Positions 1-7,303 of a DNA stretch of 26,016 nucleotides are shown one piece after another. The translations under genes were made by a program, and so were the position numbers. The number at the start of each line of letters is the position of its first letter. Position 1 is the stretch's first letter. The notes under the pieces are model-generated. The model was not told the DNA's origin. It saw only the letters and a program-made list of their open reading frames with translations, and did no database searches. The stretch comes from Angelakisella sp. GTDB taxonomy: Bacteria > Bacillota > Clostridia > Oscillospirales > Ruminococcaceae. The DNA is taken from positions 1 through 26,016 of the forward strand of contig JAHHTR010000022.1 of the NCBI GenBank assembly GCA_020024515.1, written 5' to 3'.

Positions 1-96
1 CTTTTATATAAATACGGTAAAAAACGATATAAAAAGAGATTTGTTTTTGTAAAAAAAAGAAATTTTAATAAAAAACAGAAAAATATGAAAAAATAC

Positions 97-125
97 TTGC
101 AATTAGAAATATGATGTGTTATTAT
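97..125 (+). promoter_or_regulatory. S10 operon promoter (sigma-A type)
   Basis: TTGCAA (97-102) and TATTAT (120-125) are separated by 17 bases, a good vegetative promoter match; TATAAT also occurs at 123-128 but its spacing to the -35 would be 20. Bases 1-96 upstream are A/T-rich runs with no gene visible. The predicted start near 132 leaves an untranslated leader of about 320 nt before rpsJ. The same -10 context occurs at the end of the window (25991-26002). Confidence 0.7.
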
Positions 126-130
126 AATTA

Positions 131-434
131 GGCGTGACTGCGACACAAGAACTTTTATGGTTCTTATGATATGCGATGATGTAAGAGGTTGCCGTAATTA
201 TGCGGGTAATTTTTACGGAGTATGTCCGATTTTAAACCGGGCGGTAAGCACAAGCAAAACAAGATAGAGTATATATCCGATTAATGTGATTGGCGGACAA
301 TTCACTACAAAAGTAGTTTTTAAAATGACAGAGGGAAAAATCCTCGTTTTTTATACGAAAAGTTACGGAACACCCGGAATAGTTTACTTGTTTAAAACGC
401 TTTGTGACCGTCGCCAAGGATAAATGAAATTTTT
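131..434 (+). promoter_or_regulatory. Structured untranslated leader of the S10 operon
   Basis: This gene-free stretch has several potential hairpins: AAGAAC/GTTCTT (147-152 with 160-165), CCGTA/TACGG with an inner ATTA/TAAT (192-218), a long-range TGTCCG/CGGACA pairing (223-228 with 294-299) enclosing a smaller hairpin at 277-293, ACTAC/GTAGT (304-317) and GAGG/CCTC (331-345) followed by T6. Ribosomal operons in Firmicutes often carry leader RNAs that bind a ribosomal protein; the length and structure here fit that role. The ligand protein is not determinable from sequence alone, and I do not recognise a specific catalogued leader family. Confidence 0.5.
331..352 (+). terminator. Attenuator-like hairpin with U-tract in the S10 leader
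   Basis: GAGG (331-334) pairs with CCTC (342-345) across a 7-base A-rich loop and is followed by G and six T residues (347-352). The stem is short (4 bp, GC-rich), so alone it would be a weak terminator. Its position between promoter and first gene, next to another hairpin with T-run (304-321), suggests transcription attenuation; this is inference. Confidence 0.35.
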
Positions 435-450
435 AAGGAGGCGATGATTA

Positions 451-762
451 GTGGCAGTCAAAGAGAAAATCAGAATTAAGCTTAGAGGTTATGACCACAA
501 AATAGTTGATGGTGCAGCTGAGAAAATAGTTGAAACAGCAAGCAGAACAGGTGCTAAAGTATCAGGCCCTATTCCACTACCAACAGAGAAAGAAGTTGTA
601 ACAATACTACGTGCTGTACACAAGTACAAAGATGCTCGTGAGCAATTTGAAATGAGAACTCACAAAAGAGTTATTGATATCCTACGTCCATCAAACAAGA
701 CAGTAGATGCACTTAAAACTCTAGAGCTTCCAGCAGGTGTTGAAATAGAAATTAAACTATAA
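451..762 (+). CDS. rpsJ: 30S ribosomal protein S10
   Basis: First gene of the operon. The 103-aa product is the usual size for S10 and carries its characteristic core, with the loop segment RTGAKVSGPIPLPTEK and the RTHKRVIDIL segment. S10 is part of the 30S head and also the NusE partner of NusB in antitermination. The start codon is GTG at 451, placed 10 bases after AAGGAGG (435-441); no better in-frame start exists. As promoter-proximal gene it sits directly behind the structured leader. Confidence 0.97.
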   Translation: MAVKEKIRIKLRGYDHKIVDGAAEKIVETASRTGAKVSGPIPLPTEKEVVTILRAVHKYKDAREQFEMRTHKRVIDILRPSNKTVDALKTLELPAGVEIEIKL

Positions 763-811
763 TTTGATTTCAAAGTTTCATATACAATAGGTGAGTAAAC
801 CTGCCGGTCAT

Positions 812-826
812 GTTGACAAAGTCAAC
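812..826 (+). promoter_or_regulatory. Hairpin GTTGAC/GTCAAC in the rpsJ-rplC spacer
   Basis: A perfect 6-bp inverted repeat with a 3-base AAA loop (812-817 with 821-826) lies in the 92-nt gap between rpsJ and rplC, 14 bases before the rplC ribosome-binding site. There is no U-tract, so it is not a terminator. The same stem sequence in reverse order occurs before rplN (5775-5790). Function unknown; an mRNA stability or translational control element is possible. Confidence 0.4.
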
Positions 827-854
827 CAATAACCAAATTAGGAGGAAAAACACA

Positions 855-1484
855 ATGGAGAAATGTATCATCGGTAAAAAAGTTGGTATGACACAACTTT
901 TTGATGAAAATGGCAAAATTATCCCTGTTACAGTAATTGAAGCAGGCCCATGTACAGTTGTTCAAAAGAAAACAATCGAAAACGACGGCTATGAAGCTGT
1001 GCAGATCGGTTTTGGGGAGCTAAGCGACAAGCGTGCGAACAAAGCAATCAAGGGACATTTTGCAAAGGGCGATGTAGCTCTTAAAAAGAATCTAAGAGAA
1101 TTTAGACTAAGCAATATTGATGCTATGAATGTAGGCGACTTAATCAAGGCTGATGTATTTGCAACAGGCGACCGTGTTGATGTATGCGGTATATCAAAAG
1201 GTAAAGGTTATGCTGGTTCAATTAAACGTTTCGGCAACCACAGACTAAAATCAACACACGGTACAGGTCCTGTTCACCGTCATGCTGGTTCAAACGGTTC
1301 TATTGACGGTGCACACGTATTCAAAGGTAAAGGTCTACCTGGACATATGGGTGCTGAAAGAGTTACAGTACAAAATCTTGATGTAGTTAAGATAGATGCT
1401 GAAAACAATCTGATTGCAGTACGTGGTGCTGTTCCCGGTCCAAAGAACGGAATAGTTTACATCACAAATACTGTAAAAGCGTAA
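855..1484 (+). CDS. rplC: 50S ribosomal protein L3
   Basis: The 209-aa product begins MEKCIIGKKVGMTQLF, the typical L3 N-terminus, and contains the conserved central segment with STHGTGPVHRHAGSNG and the GHMGAERVTVQNLDVV C-terminal region. L3 binds 23S rRNA near the peptidyl-transferase centre and nucleates 50S assembly. The start at ATG 855 is chosen because AGGAGG (840-845) lies 9 bases before it; an upstream in-frame ATG at 810 would add 15 residues, has no ribosome-binding site and lies in the hairpin region. Length fits the family. Confidence 0.97.
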   Translation: MEKCIIGKKVGMTQLFDENGKIIPVTVIEAGPCTVVQKKTIENDGYEAVQIGFGELSDKRANKAIKGHFAKGDVALKKNLREFRLSNIDAMNVGDLIKADVFATGDRVDVCGISKGKGYAGSIKRFGNHRLKSTHGTGPVHRHAGSNGSIDGAHVFKGKGLPGHMGAERVTVQNLDVVKIDAENNLIAVRGAVPGPKNGIVYITNTVKA

Positions 1485-1501
1485 GGAAGGAGTGAATGAG
1501 A

Positions 1502-2125
1502 ATGCCAAAGGTTACTGTTTATGATATGACAGGTAAAAACGTTGGAGAGAGAGAGCTTAACGAAAGTATATTTGGTATAGAACCAAACAAAAGCGTTCTA
1601 CACGACGTTGTAAAGAATTATCTTGCAAACCAAAGACAAGGTACACAGTCCACTCTTACACGTACAGAAGTTAGCGGCGGCGGTAAAAAACCTTGGAAAC
1701 AAAAAGGAACAGGTCATGCAAGACAAGGTTCAACAAGAAGTCCACAATGGAGACACGGTGGTGTTGCTCTTGGTCCAAAACCACGTAGCTACAACTACAC
1801 ACTAAACAAAAAAGTGCGTGTTCTTGGTATAAAATCTGCTCTTTCTGCAAAAGTTCTGGAAAACGAACTAGTACTAGTTCAAGGACTAGCAGCAACAGAG
1901 TACAAAACAAAAACAGTTGTTGATATGCTAAAAGCTCTAAACGCTGAGCGTAAACCTTTAATAGTTACAGCAACAGTTGATAAAATGCTTGTAAAGAGTG
2001 CAAGCAACATAAAAGGTGCTAAAACAGCAGTAGTAACATCACTAAACACATATGATATGCTAAATGCTAACAAAGTAATTCTTTCAGTAGAAGCTCTTGA
2101 TAAACTTGAGGAGGTGTACGCATAA
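1502..2125 (+). CDS. rplD: 50S ribosomal protein L4
   Basis: The 207-aa product has the L4 signature loop region (TRTEVSGGGKKPWKQKGTGH) that reaches into the exit tunnel, followed by GSTRSPQWRHGGVALGPKPR. In gamma-proteobacteria L4 represses its own operon; whether it does so here is unknown, but the S10 leader makes it a candidate ligand. Two in-frame ATGs are close (1496 and 1502). I chose 1502 because GGAAGGAG (1485-1492) is 9 bases upstream, while 1496 is only 3 away, and MPKV is the normal L4 start. The stop overlaps the rplW start by one base. Confidence 0.96.
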   Translation: MPKVTVYDMTGKNVGERELNESIFGIEPNKSVLHDVVKNYLANQRQGTQSTLTRTEVSGGGKKPWKQKGTGHARQGSTRSPQWRHGGVALGPKPRSYNYTLNKKVRVLGIKSALSAKVLENELVLVQGLAATEYKTKTVVDMLKALNAERKPLIVTATVDKMLVKSASNIKGAKTAVVTSLNTYDMLNANKVILSVEALDKLEEVYA

Positions 2126-2421
2126 TGAAAACAGCACAAGATATTATAATTGCTCCTGTTATAACAGAGCAAAGTATGGGAGCTATTGCGTTACGTAAGT
2201 ACACATTTAAAGTTTCAAAAAATGCAAACAAAATTGAAATTGCAAAAGCAGTAGAAGCTGTATTCCCTGGCACAAAAGTTGAGAAAGTAAACACAATGAA
2301 CTGCCACGGCAAACTAAAAAGAATGGGTAGATACCAAGGTTACACAAGTAACTGGAAGAAAGCTATCGTTACTTTGACAGAAGACAGCAAAGCTATTGAA
2401 TTCTTTGAATCTATGCAATAA
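2125..2421 (+). CDS. rplW: 50S ribosomal protein L23
   Basis: The 98-aa product opens with KTAQDIIIAPVITEQSM, the classic L23 N-terminus, and ends with the acidic tail normal for the family. L23 sits at the peptide exit and is the docking site for trigger factor and SRP. TAATG overlap (2123-2127) with rplD indicates translational coupling; the binding site GAGGAGG is at 2108-2114 inside rplD. Confidence 0.96.
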   Translation: MKTAQDIIIAPVITEQSMGAIALRKYTFKVSKNANKIEIAKAVEAVFPGTKVEKVNTMNCHGKLKRMGRYQGYTSNWKKAIVTLTEDSKAIEFFESMQ

Positions 2422-2460
2422 TTTATCATAGATAAATAAGTTTTTTAAAATAAAATGTAT

Positions 2461-2477
2461 GGAACATCTCCTGTTCC
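2461..2477 (+). promoter_or_regulatory. Hairpin in the rplW-rplB spacer
   Basis: GGAACA (2461-2466) and TGTTCC (2472-2477) form a 6-bp stem with a 5-base loop in the 83-nt spacer, 13 bases before the rplB ribosome-binding site AAGGAG. No U-run follows, so it is not a terminator. Role unknown. Confidence 0.35.
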
Positions 2478-2504
2478 GCCAAATATTATAAGGAGTGTAA
2501 AGAT

Positions 2505-3338
2505 ATGGCTATTAGAACTTTTAAGCCTACGACAGCTTCAAGACGTAATATGACATGTACAGATTACTCAAAGTTGTCAAAAGTTGCTCCTGAGAAAAGT
2601 CTTTTGGAACCACAAAAGAAACACTCAGGCCGTAACAATACAGGCAAAATAACCGTAAGACATCACGGTGGCGGTAATCGTCAAAAATATCGTATTATAG
2701 ATTTCAAGAGAAATAAAATAGATGTACCAGCAAAGGTACTAACACTAGAGTATGATCCAAACCGTTCAGCTCACATTGCTTTGCTTCAATACGAAGATGG
2801 CGAGAAGAGATACATTGTTGCTCCTAACGGACTAGCAGTAGGCGACACAATTTACTCAGGTAAAGGTGCAGATATCAAAGTTGGTAACGCACTACCACTA
2901 GAATCAATTCCAGTTGGTACATTTATCCATAACATTGAGCTTTACCCAGGTAAAGGTGCTCAACTTGCTCGTTCAGCAGGTGTCCAAGCACAGCTAATGG
3001 CTAAAGAAAACGGTTATGCACTTGTAAGACTTCCTTCAGGTGAGCTACGTAACATACAACAAAACTGTATCGCTACAATCGGTCAAGTTGGTAACATCGA
3101 CCACGAGAACGTAAATATCGGTAAAGCTGGTCGTACACGTCACCTAGGCTGGAGACCAACAGTACGTGGTTCTGTTATGAACCCTAACGATCACCCTCAC
3201 GGTGGTGGTGAAGGTAAATCACCAATCGGTAGACCAGGCCCTGTTACTCCTTGGGGTAAACCAGCACTTGGCTACAAAACACGTTCAAACAAAAAGAGCA
3301 GCAACAAGTTCATTGTTAAACGTCGTAATGATAAATAA
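2505..3338 (+). CDS. rplB: 50S ribosomal protein L2
   Basis: The 277-aa product is full length for L2. Visible landmarks are the RNA-binding half with VRHHGGGNRQKYRIIDFKR (51-69), the SH3-like half, and the C-terminal NPNDHPHGGGEGKSPIGR motif whose His230 matches the conserved histidine (E. coli His229) near the peptidyl-transferase centre. L2 bridges the subunits and is needed for peptidyl transfer. AAGGAG at about 2490-2495 serves ATG 2505. Confidence 0.98.
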   Translation: MAIRTFKPTTASRRNMTCTDYSKLSKVAPEKSLLEPQKKHSGRNNTGKITVRHHGGGNRQKYRIIDFKRNKIDVPAKVLTLEYDPNRSAHIALLQYEDGEKRYIVAPNGLAVGDTIYSGKGADIKVGNALPLESIPVGTFIHNIELYPGKGAQLARSAGVQAQLMAKENGYALVRLPSGELRNIQQNCIATIGQVGNIDHENVNIGKAGRTRHLGWRPTVRGSVMNPNDHPHGGGEGKSPIGRPGPVTPWGKPALGYKTRSNKKSSNKFIVKRRNDK

Positions 3339-3367
3339 GGCATGCTGAAAGGAGGCAAACAACACAA

Positions 3368-3640
3368 ATGAGTAGAAGTACAAAAAAAGGACCTTTCGTG
3401 CAGCCTAAACTGCTTGAAAGAGTTGAAGATATGAATACAAAAGGTGAGAAGAAAGTTCTAAAAACTTGGAGTCGTTCTTCCACAATATTCCCACAATTTG
3501 TTGGACACACATTTGCAGTACATGATGGCCGTAAGCACGTGCCTGTTTATGTAACTGAAGATATGGTAGGACATAAATTAGGTGAATTTGCGCCGACACG
3601 TACTTACAGAGGACATGCGGCAGACAAAAAAAGTAAATAA
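3368..3640 (+). CDS. rpsS: 30S ribosomal protein S19
   Basis: The 90-aa product starts MSRSTKKGPFV and contains KTWSRSSTIFPQFVGHTFAVHDGRKH split by normal S19 spacing, ending in a basic tail. S19 forms a complex with S13 in the 30S head. A clear AAAGGAGG (about 3349-3356) precedes ATG 3368. The TAA stop is in TAATGG, which creates an in-frame but unused ATG for the next gene. Confidence 0.97.
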   Translation: MSRSTKKGPFVQPKLLERVEDMNTKGEKKVLKTWSRSSTIFPQFVGHTFAVHDGRKHVPVYVTEDMVGHKLGEFAPTRTYRGHAADKKSK

Positions 3641-3663
3641 TGGACCGAAAGGAGGATAAACAC

Positions 3664-4005
3664 ATGGAAGCAAGAGCTTACCTAAGAAATTGCAGAATAT
3701 CTCCACGTAAAGTACAAATTGTACTTAACCTAATTCGTGGTAAAAGTGTTGAAGAAGCACTAGCTATTCTTAAATATACACCAAAAGCAGCATGTGAGCC
3801 ACTATTAAAGTTGCTTAACAGTGCAATTGCAAATGGAACAAACGATGAAAAGAAAAATATGGATCGTAAAAATATGTACGTATCCGAGTGTTTTGTCACT
3901 TCGGGTCCTACATTAAAGAGAATTCGTCCTCGTGCACAAGGTAGAGCATTTTCTATACTAAAAAGAACATGCCACATTACAATAGCTGTACGAGAGAGAG
4001 ACTAA
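3664..4005 (+). CDS. rplV: 50S ribosomal protein L22
   Basis: The 113-aa product begins MEARAYLRNCRISPRK and carries the beta-hairpin segment GPTLKRIRPRAQGRAFSI that lines the exit tunnel, a site of macrolide-resistance changes in other species. Start choice: ATG 3664 has AAGGAGGA (about 3649-3656) at the right distance; an in-frame ATG at 3640, overlapping the rpsS stop, would add MDRKEDKH but has no ribosome-binding site and encodes the binding site itself. Confidence 0.96.
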   Translation: MEARAYLRNCRISPRKVQIVLNLIRGKSVEEALAILKYTPKAACEPLLKLLNSAIANGTNDEKKNMDRKNMYVSECFVTSGPTLKRIRPRAQGRAFSILKRTCHITIAVRERD

Positions 4006-4025
4006 GCTGAAGGAGGAGGTAAACT

Positions 4026-4706
4026 ATGGGTCAAAAAGTAAATCCACATGGTATTCGTGTTGGTATAATCAAAGATTGGAATTCCCGCTGGTTTGCTCGT
4101 GATAACGCTTTCGGCGATATCTTGGTAGAGGACTACAAACTACGTCAATTCCTTAAAAAGAAACTATATGATGCAAGTATTGCTAAAATAGAAATTGAAA
4201 GAACAGCAACAAGAGTTAAAATTCATTTAAACTGTGCTCGTCCAGGTATAGTTATCGGTAAAGGCGGTACAGAGATTGAAAAACTACGTCTTGAATGCGA
4301 AAAAATGATAAACAACGGCAAAGCTCAAAAAATGGACGTTGCTGTAAATGTCATAGAAGTTAAAAACCCAGAAACAAATGCACAACTTGTTGCAGAGAGC
4401 ATTGCTGCTCAACTAGAGGGCAGAGCTTCATTCCGTCGTGCTATGAAACAAGCTATCGGCAGAGCTATGAACTCAAATGCTAAGGGTATCAAAACACAAG
4501 TTAGTGGTCGTCTAGGTGGTGCTGAAATCGCTCGTGCGGAGCAATACCACGAAGGTACAATTCCACTACAAACACTACGTGCTGACATAGACTACGGTTT
4601 TGCAGAAGCAGATACAACATATGGTAAACTAGGTGTTAAAGTATGGATATATGCAGGCGAAGTTTTGGCAGAACGTAAACAACGCAGAGAAGGAGGCCAG
4701 AAATAA
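4026..4706 (+). CDS. rpsC: 30S ribosomal protein S3
   Basis: The 226-aa product starts MGQKVNPHGIRVG and has the type-2 KH domain with its GKGG loop at residues 78-81, then the C-terminal S3 domain (KGIKTQVSGRLGGAEIAR). S3 lines the mRNA entry channel and takes part in helicase action. Strong GGAGGAGG precedes ATG 4026. Leucine use is striking: 8 of 14 leucine codons are CTA and one is TTA, unlike what is usual in AT-rich Firmicutes. The stop overlaps rplP by one base. Confidence 0.98.
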   Translation: MGQKVNPHGIRVGIIKDWNSRWFARDNAFGDILVEDYKLRQFLKKKLYDASIAKIEIERTATRVKIHLNCARPGIVIGKGGTEIEKLRLECEKMINNGKAQKMDVAVNVIEVKNPETNAQLVAESIAAQLEGRASFRRAMKQAIGRAMNSNAKGIKTQVSGRLGGAEIARAEQYHEGTIPLQTLRADIDYGFAEADTTYGKLGVKVWIYAGEVLAERKQRREGGQK

Positions 4707-5134
4707 TGCTATTACCAAAAAGAGTTAAATATCGTAGAGTTCACAGAGGCAGAATGACAGGTAAAGCTATGCGTGGAAACTTTGTTTCTAACGGTGATTT
4801 CGGTCTACAATCTTTGGAACCAGCTTGGATTTCATCAAACCAAATAGAAGCTGCCCGTATTGCGATGACACGTTACATCAAACGTGGCGGTCAAGTTTGG
4901 ATTAAGATATTCCCAGACAAGCCAATAACAGAAAAACCAGCTGAAACTCGAATGGGTTCAGGTAAAGGTAGCCCGGAATACTGGGCAGCTGTTGTTAAGC
5001 CAGGTCGTGTTATGTTTGAAATAGGTGGCGTGCCGGAAGAAACAGCTCGTGAAGCTATGCGTCTTGCTGCACACAAACTACCTGTTAAATGTAAATTCAT
5101 TAAAAAAGAAGTAGAGGAAGGAAGTGAAGGTTAA
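4706..5134 (+). CDS. rplP: 50S ribosomal protein L16
   Basis: The 142-aa product opens MLLPKRVKYRRVHRGRMTG and contains ARIAMTRYIKRGGQVWIKIF and TRMGSGKGSPEYWAAVVKPG, hallmark L16 segments. L16 contacts the A-site tRNA and is among the last proteins added to the 50S. TAATG overlaps couple it to rpsC upstream and rpmC downstream; AGGAGG lies inside the rpsC end. Confidence 0.97.
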   Translation: MLLPKRVKYRRVHRGRMTGKAMRGNFVSNGDFGLQSLEPAWISSNQIEAARIAMTRYIKRGGQVWIKIFPDKPITEKPAETRMGSGKGSPEYWAAVVKPGRVMFEIGGVPEETAREAMRLAAHKLPVKCKFIKKEVEEGSEG

Positions 5135-5319
5135 TGAAAACAACTGAGATTAGAGATTTGTCAGTAGCAGAACTAAATCAAAAATTAGCAGATTTGAAAG
5201 CAGAGCTATTCAACCTTCGCTTTCAACACGCTATAAATCAACTTGAAAATCCAATGAGATTGAAAGCTGTTAAAAAGGATATTGCTCGTATAATGACAAT
5301 AATCCGTGAGAAAGCATAA
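5134..5319 (+). CDS. rpmC: 50S ribosomal protein L29
   Basis: The 61-aa product is a two-helix L29: N-terminal EIRDLSVAELNQKL and the family segment LKAELFNLRFQHA followed by NPMRLKAVKKDIARI. It sits beside L23 at the tunnel exit. One-base overlap with rplP; ribosome-binding bases GGAAGG lie inside rplP, about 10 bases before ATG 5134. Confidence 0.96.
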   Translation: MKTTEIRDLSVAELNQKLADLKAELFNLRFQHAINQLENPMRLKAVKKDIARIMTIIREKA

Positions 5320-5336
5320 GGGAGGAGGACGCAGCT

Positions 5337-5591
5337 ATGGAGAGAAATTTAAGAAAAACTCGTGTTGGTACAGTTGTAAGCAACAAGATGGATAAAACAG
5401 TTGTTGTTGCAATAGTTGACCACGTAAAGCACCCATTATACAAGAAAATCGTAAAAAATACAGTTAAGTTTAAAGCTCATGATGAGGAGAACGCTTGCGG
5501 TATTGGCGATAAAGTTGAGATTATGGAGACACGTCCTTTGTCCAAAGACAAAAGATGGAGAGTTGTCGAGATAATCGAGAAAGCTAAATAA
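5337..5591 (+). CDS. rpsQ: 30S ribosomal protein S17
   Basis: The 84-aa product starts MERNLRKTRVGTVVSNKMDK and has KTVVVAIVDHVKHPLYKKI and MGDKVEIMETRPLSK-like segments typical of the OB-fold S17. It is the last gene before a 219-nt untranslated gap, so it marks the end of the classical S10 block. GGGAGGAGG (about 5320-5328) precedes ATG 5337. Confidence 0.96.
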   Translation: MERNLRKTRVGTVVSNKMDKTVVVAIVDHVKHPLYKKIVKNTVKFKAHDEENACGIGDKVEIMETRPLSKDKRWRVVEIIEKAK

Positions 5592-5810
5592 TATTTGTTA
5601 TAGGGCTTATTGAAATAGAAACTCATTTTACTAAAGTGTTTGGCACATTTTTTGTCGAATTGCTCGTTACTCGATTTACTCGATAAAAATGTAGCCCGCT
5701 GTGGGGTGAGGAGTTCACCAGCCAGTTGCAGATTTTATTTGAAAAAAATCTACGTAAAACATTATTTTGAGGAAGTCAACATTTGTTGACATTGAAAGGA
5801 GGAACGCTCT
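5592..5810 (+). promoter_or_regulatory. 219-nt leader-like gap between rpsQ and rplN (S10/spc boundary)
   Basis: This is by far the longest gap inside the ribosomal cluster. It contains TACTCG-type short repeats (5661-5684), a possible weak promoter TTGCTC-18-TAAAAA (5660-5665, 5684-5689), and three hairpins: GGTGA/TCACC (5705-5719), AGATTTT/AAAATCT (5730-5751) and GTCAAC/GTTGAC with an ATTT loop (5775-5790). In E. coli the spc operon promoter lies at the same place, upstream of rplN. An internal promoter with a regulatory leader is the likely reading; a degenerate remnant is possible. Confidence 0.45.
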
Positions 5811-6179
5811 GTGATACAGATGCAAACCTATCTTAAAGTGGCAGACAACACAGGTGCAAAAGAATTAATGTGCATTCGCGTGCTTGGCGGTTCACGTAAA
5901 AGATATGCTAATATCGGCGACGTTGTAGTAGCTTCAGTTAAAAAAGCTGCTCCAGGCGGTATGGTAAAAAAAGGCGATGTAGTTAAGGCAGTTATAGTTC
6001 GTTCAGCTAAAGGTGTAGGTCGTGATGACGGCACATACATCCGTTTTGATGAAAACGCTGCTGTTATTATTAAAGATGATAAAAACCCAAAAGGAACACG
6101 TATTTTTGGACCTGTTGCAAGAGAACTTCGTGAAAAAGATTATATGAAGATTCTTTCACTTGCACCAGAAGTATTATAA
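5811..6179 (+). CDS. rplN: 50S ribosomal protein L14
   Basis: The 122-aa product begins MIQMQTYLKVADNTGAKELM and is exactly the normal L14 length, with CIRVLGGSRKRYANIGDVVV following. L14 contacts 16S rRNA helix 14 and is the binding site of the silencing factor RsfS. The start codon is GTG 5811, 8 bases after AAAGGAGG (5795-5802); the next ATG at 5820 would cut three conserved residues. Confidence 0.96.
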   Translation: MIQMQTYLKVADNTGAKELMCIRVLGGSRKRYANIGDVVVASVKKAAPGGMVKKGDVVKAVIVRSAKGVGRDDGTYIRFDENAAVIIKDDKNPKGTRIFGPVARELREKDYMKILSLAPEVL

Positions 6180-6196
6180 GGAGGTGTCGCAGGATT

Positions 6197-6517
6197 ATGA
6201 TGAATAAACTTCATGTTAAGAAGGGCGACACAGTAGTCGTTCTTTCAGGTAAAGATAAGGGCAAAAAAGGTAAAGTATTAGAAGTTAGCCCAAAAGAACA
6301 AAAAGTAATTATCGAAGGCATCAATATGATGACAAAACACGTTAAACCTCGCAGACAAGGCGAAGTTGGCGGTATTGTGCAAGCAGAAGGCGCTATGTAT
6401 GCTTGTAAAGTTAATGCTGTTTGCCCAAAATGTGGCAAAGCTACACGTCTAGCTCACAAAGTTGATGAAAAAGGTAATAAAACAAGAGTTTGCAAACATT
6501 GCAACGCTGAATACTAA
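6197..6517 (+). CDS. rplX: 50S ribosomal protein L24
   Basis: The 106-aa product has an N-terminal KOW motif (VKKGDTVVVLSGKDKGKKGKV split by normal spacing) and a C-terminal zinc-ribbon-like part with C76xxC79 and C99xxC102, common in bacterial L24. L24 initiates 50S assembly. Two adjacent ATGs (6197 and 6200) are possible starts; AAGGAGG ends at 6184, so 6197 is closer to normal spacing. Confidence 0.96.
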   Translation: MMNKLHVKKGDTVVVLSGKDKGKKGKVLEVSPKEQKVIIEGINMMTKHVKPRRQGEVGGIVQAEGAMYACKVNAVCPKCGKATRLAHKVDEKGNKTRVCKHCNAEY

Positions 6518-6535
6518 TAGAAGGGAGATTGAGTG

Positions 6536-7075
6536 ATGTCACAATTAAGAGAAGAATACAAAAACAGTATAGCTCCAGCTTTGATGAAAAAGTTTGGCTA
6601 CAAAAGCGTCATGCAAATCCCAAAACTTGAAAAAGTTGTAGTAAACGTTGGTTGCAGTGAGCTAAAAGAAAATGCTAAAATCATTGAAAACATTATTGGT
6701 GATCTAGGCAAAATTACAGGTCAAAAAGCTATTCCTACACGTGCAAGAAAGAGCGTTGCTAACTTTAAACTACGTGAAGGTCAAGTAATTGGCGCAAAAG
6801 TTACACTACGTGGCGAAAATATGTATAACTTTGTTGAAAAACTATTCAACATAGCATTACCACGTGTACGCGATTTCCACGGAATTAACGCTAACGGTTT
6901 TGACGGTAGAGGTAACTTCAACATGGGTGTTAAGGAACAACTTATATTCCCAGAAATCGAATACGAAAAAATTGATAAAATTCGTGGTATGAATATCACA
7001 TTTATCACAACAGCAAATACTGATGAAGAGGCTCGTGAGCTACTGACACTTATGGGCGCTCCATTTGAGAAATAA
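6536..7075 (+). CDS. rplE: 50S ribosomal protein L5
   Basis: The 179-aa product has the L5 landmarks: IPKLEKVVVNVGCSE, GQKAIPTRARKSVANFKLREG and the central RGENMYNFVEKL with RVRDFHGINANGFDGRGN. It carries 5S rRNA into the central protuberance. GTG 6533 and ATG 6536 are adjacent; ATG 6536 is preferred since GGGAG (6523-6527) is then 8 bases away and the resulting length is the family norm. Confidence 0.96.
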   Translation: MSQLREEYKNSIAPALMKKFGYKSVMQIPKLEKVVVNVGCSELKENAKIIENIIGDLGKITGQKAIPTRARKSVANFKLREGQVIGAKVTLRGENMYNFVEKLFNIALPRVRDFHGINANGFDGRGNFNMGVKEQLIFPEIEYEKIDKIRGMNITFITTANTDEEARELLTLMGAPFEK

Positions 7076-7091
7076 TAGGAGGTAGAGAAAA

Positions 7092-7277
7092 GTGGCAAAA
7101 GTTTCAATGAAAGTTAAACAACAACGTGAACCGAAGTTCTCTACCAGAGCATATAACAGATGTAAAATCTGTGGCAGACCACATGCTTACCTACGTAAAT
7201 ATGGTGTTTGTCGTATATGTTTCAGAGAACTAGCATACAAAGGTGAAATTCCAGGCGTTAAGAAAGCAAGCTGGTAA
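7092..7277 (+). CDS. rpsZ: 30S ribosomal protein S14, zinc-binding type (type Z)
   Basis: The 61-aa product is the short S14 form, with zinc ligands C24, C27, C40 and C43 (CKICG and CRICF), and a C-terminus ending in KKASW, which is typical. The long cysteine-free S14 used under zinc limitation in some Firmicutes is not present here. Starts at GTG 7092 after AGGAGGT (7077-7083). Confidence 0.96.
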   Translation: MAKVSMKVKQQREPKFSTRAYNRCKICGRPHAYLRKYGVCRICFRELAYKGEIPGVKKASW

Positions 7278-7303
7278 ATTAAAAAGCAAAAGGAGGTACA
7301 CTC

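Noticed and set aside
232..417. 61-codon minus-strand open frame in the S10 leader
   Set aside because: No ribosome-binding site or homologous pattern; it overlaps the structured leader.
810..854. Upstream in-frame ATG that would extend rplC by 15 residues
   Set aside because: No ribosome-binding site; it lies in a hairpin, and AGGAGG with ATG 855 gives the normal L3 N-terminus.
5661..5684. Short TACTCG-type repeats as a CRISPR or repeat array
   Set aside because: Only about three degenerate units of 7-9 bases; no spacers or repeat length of a CRISPR.
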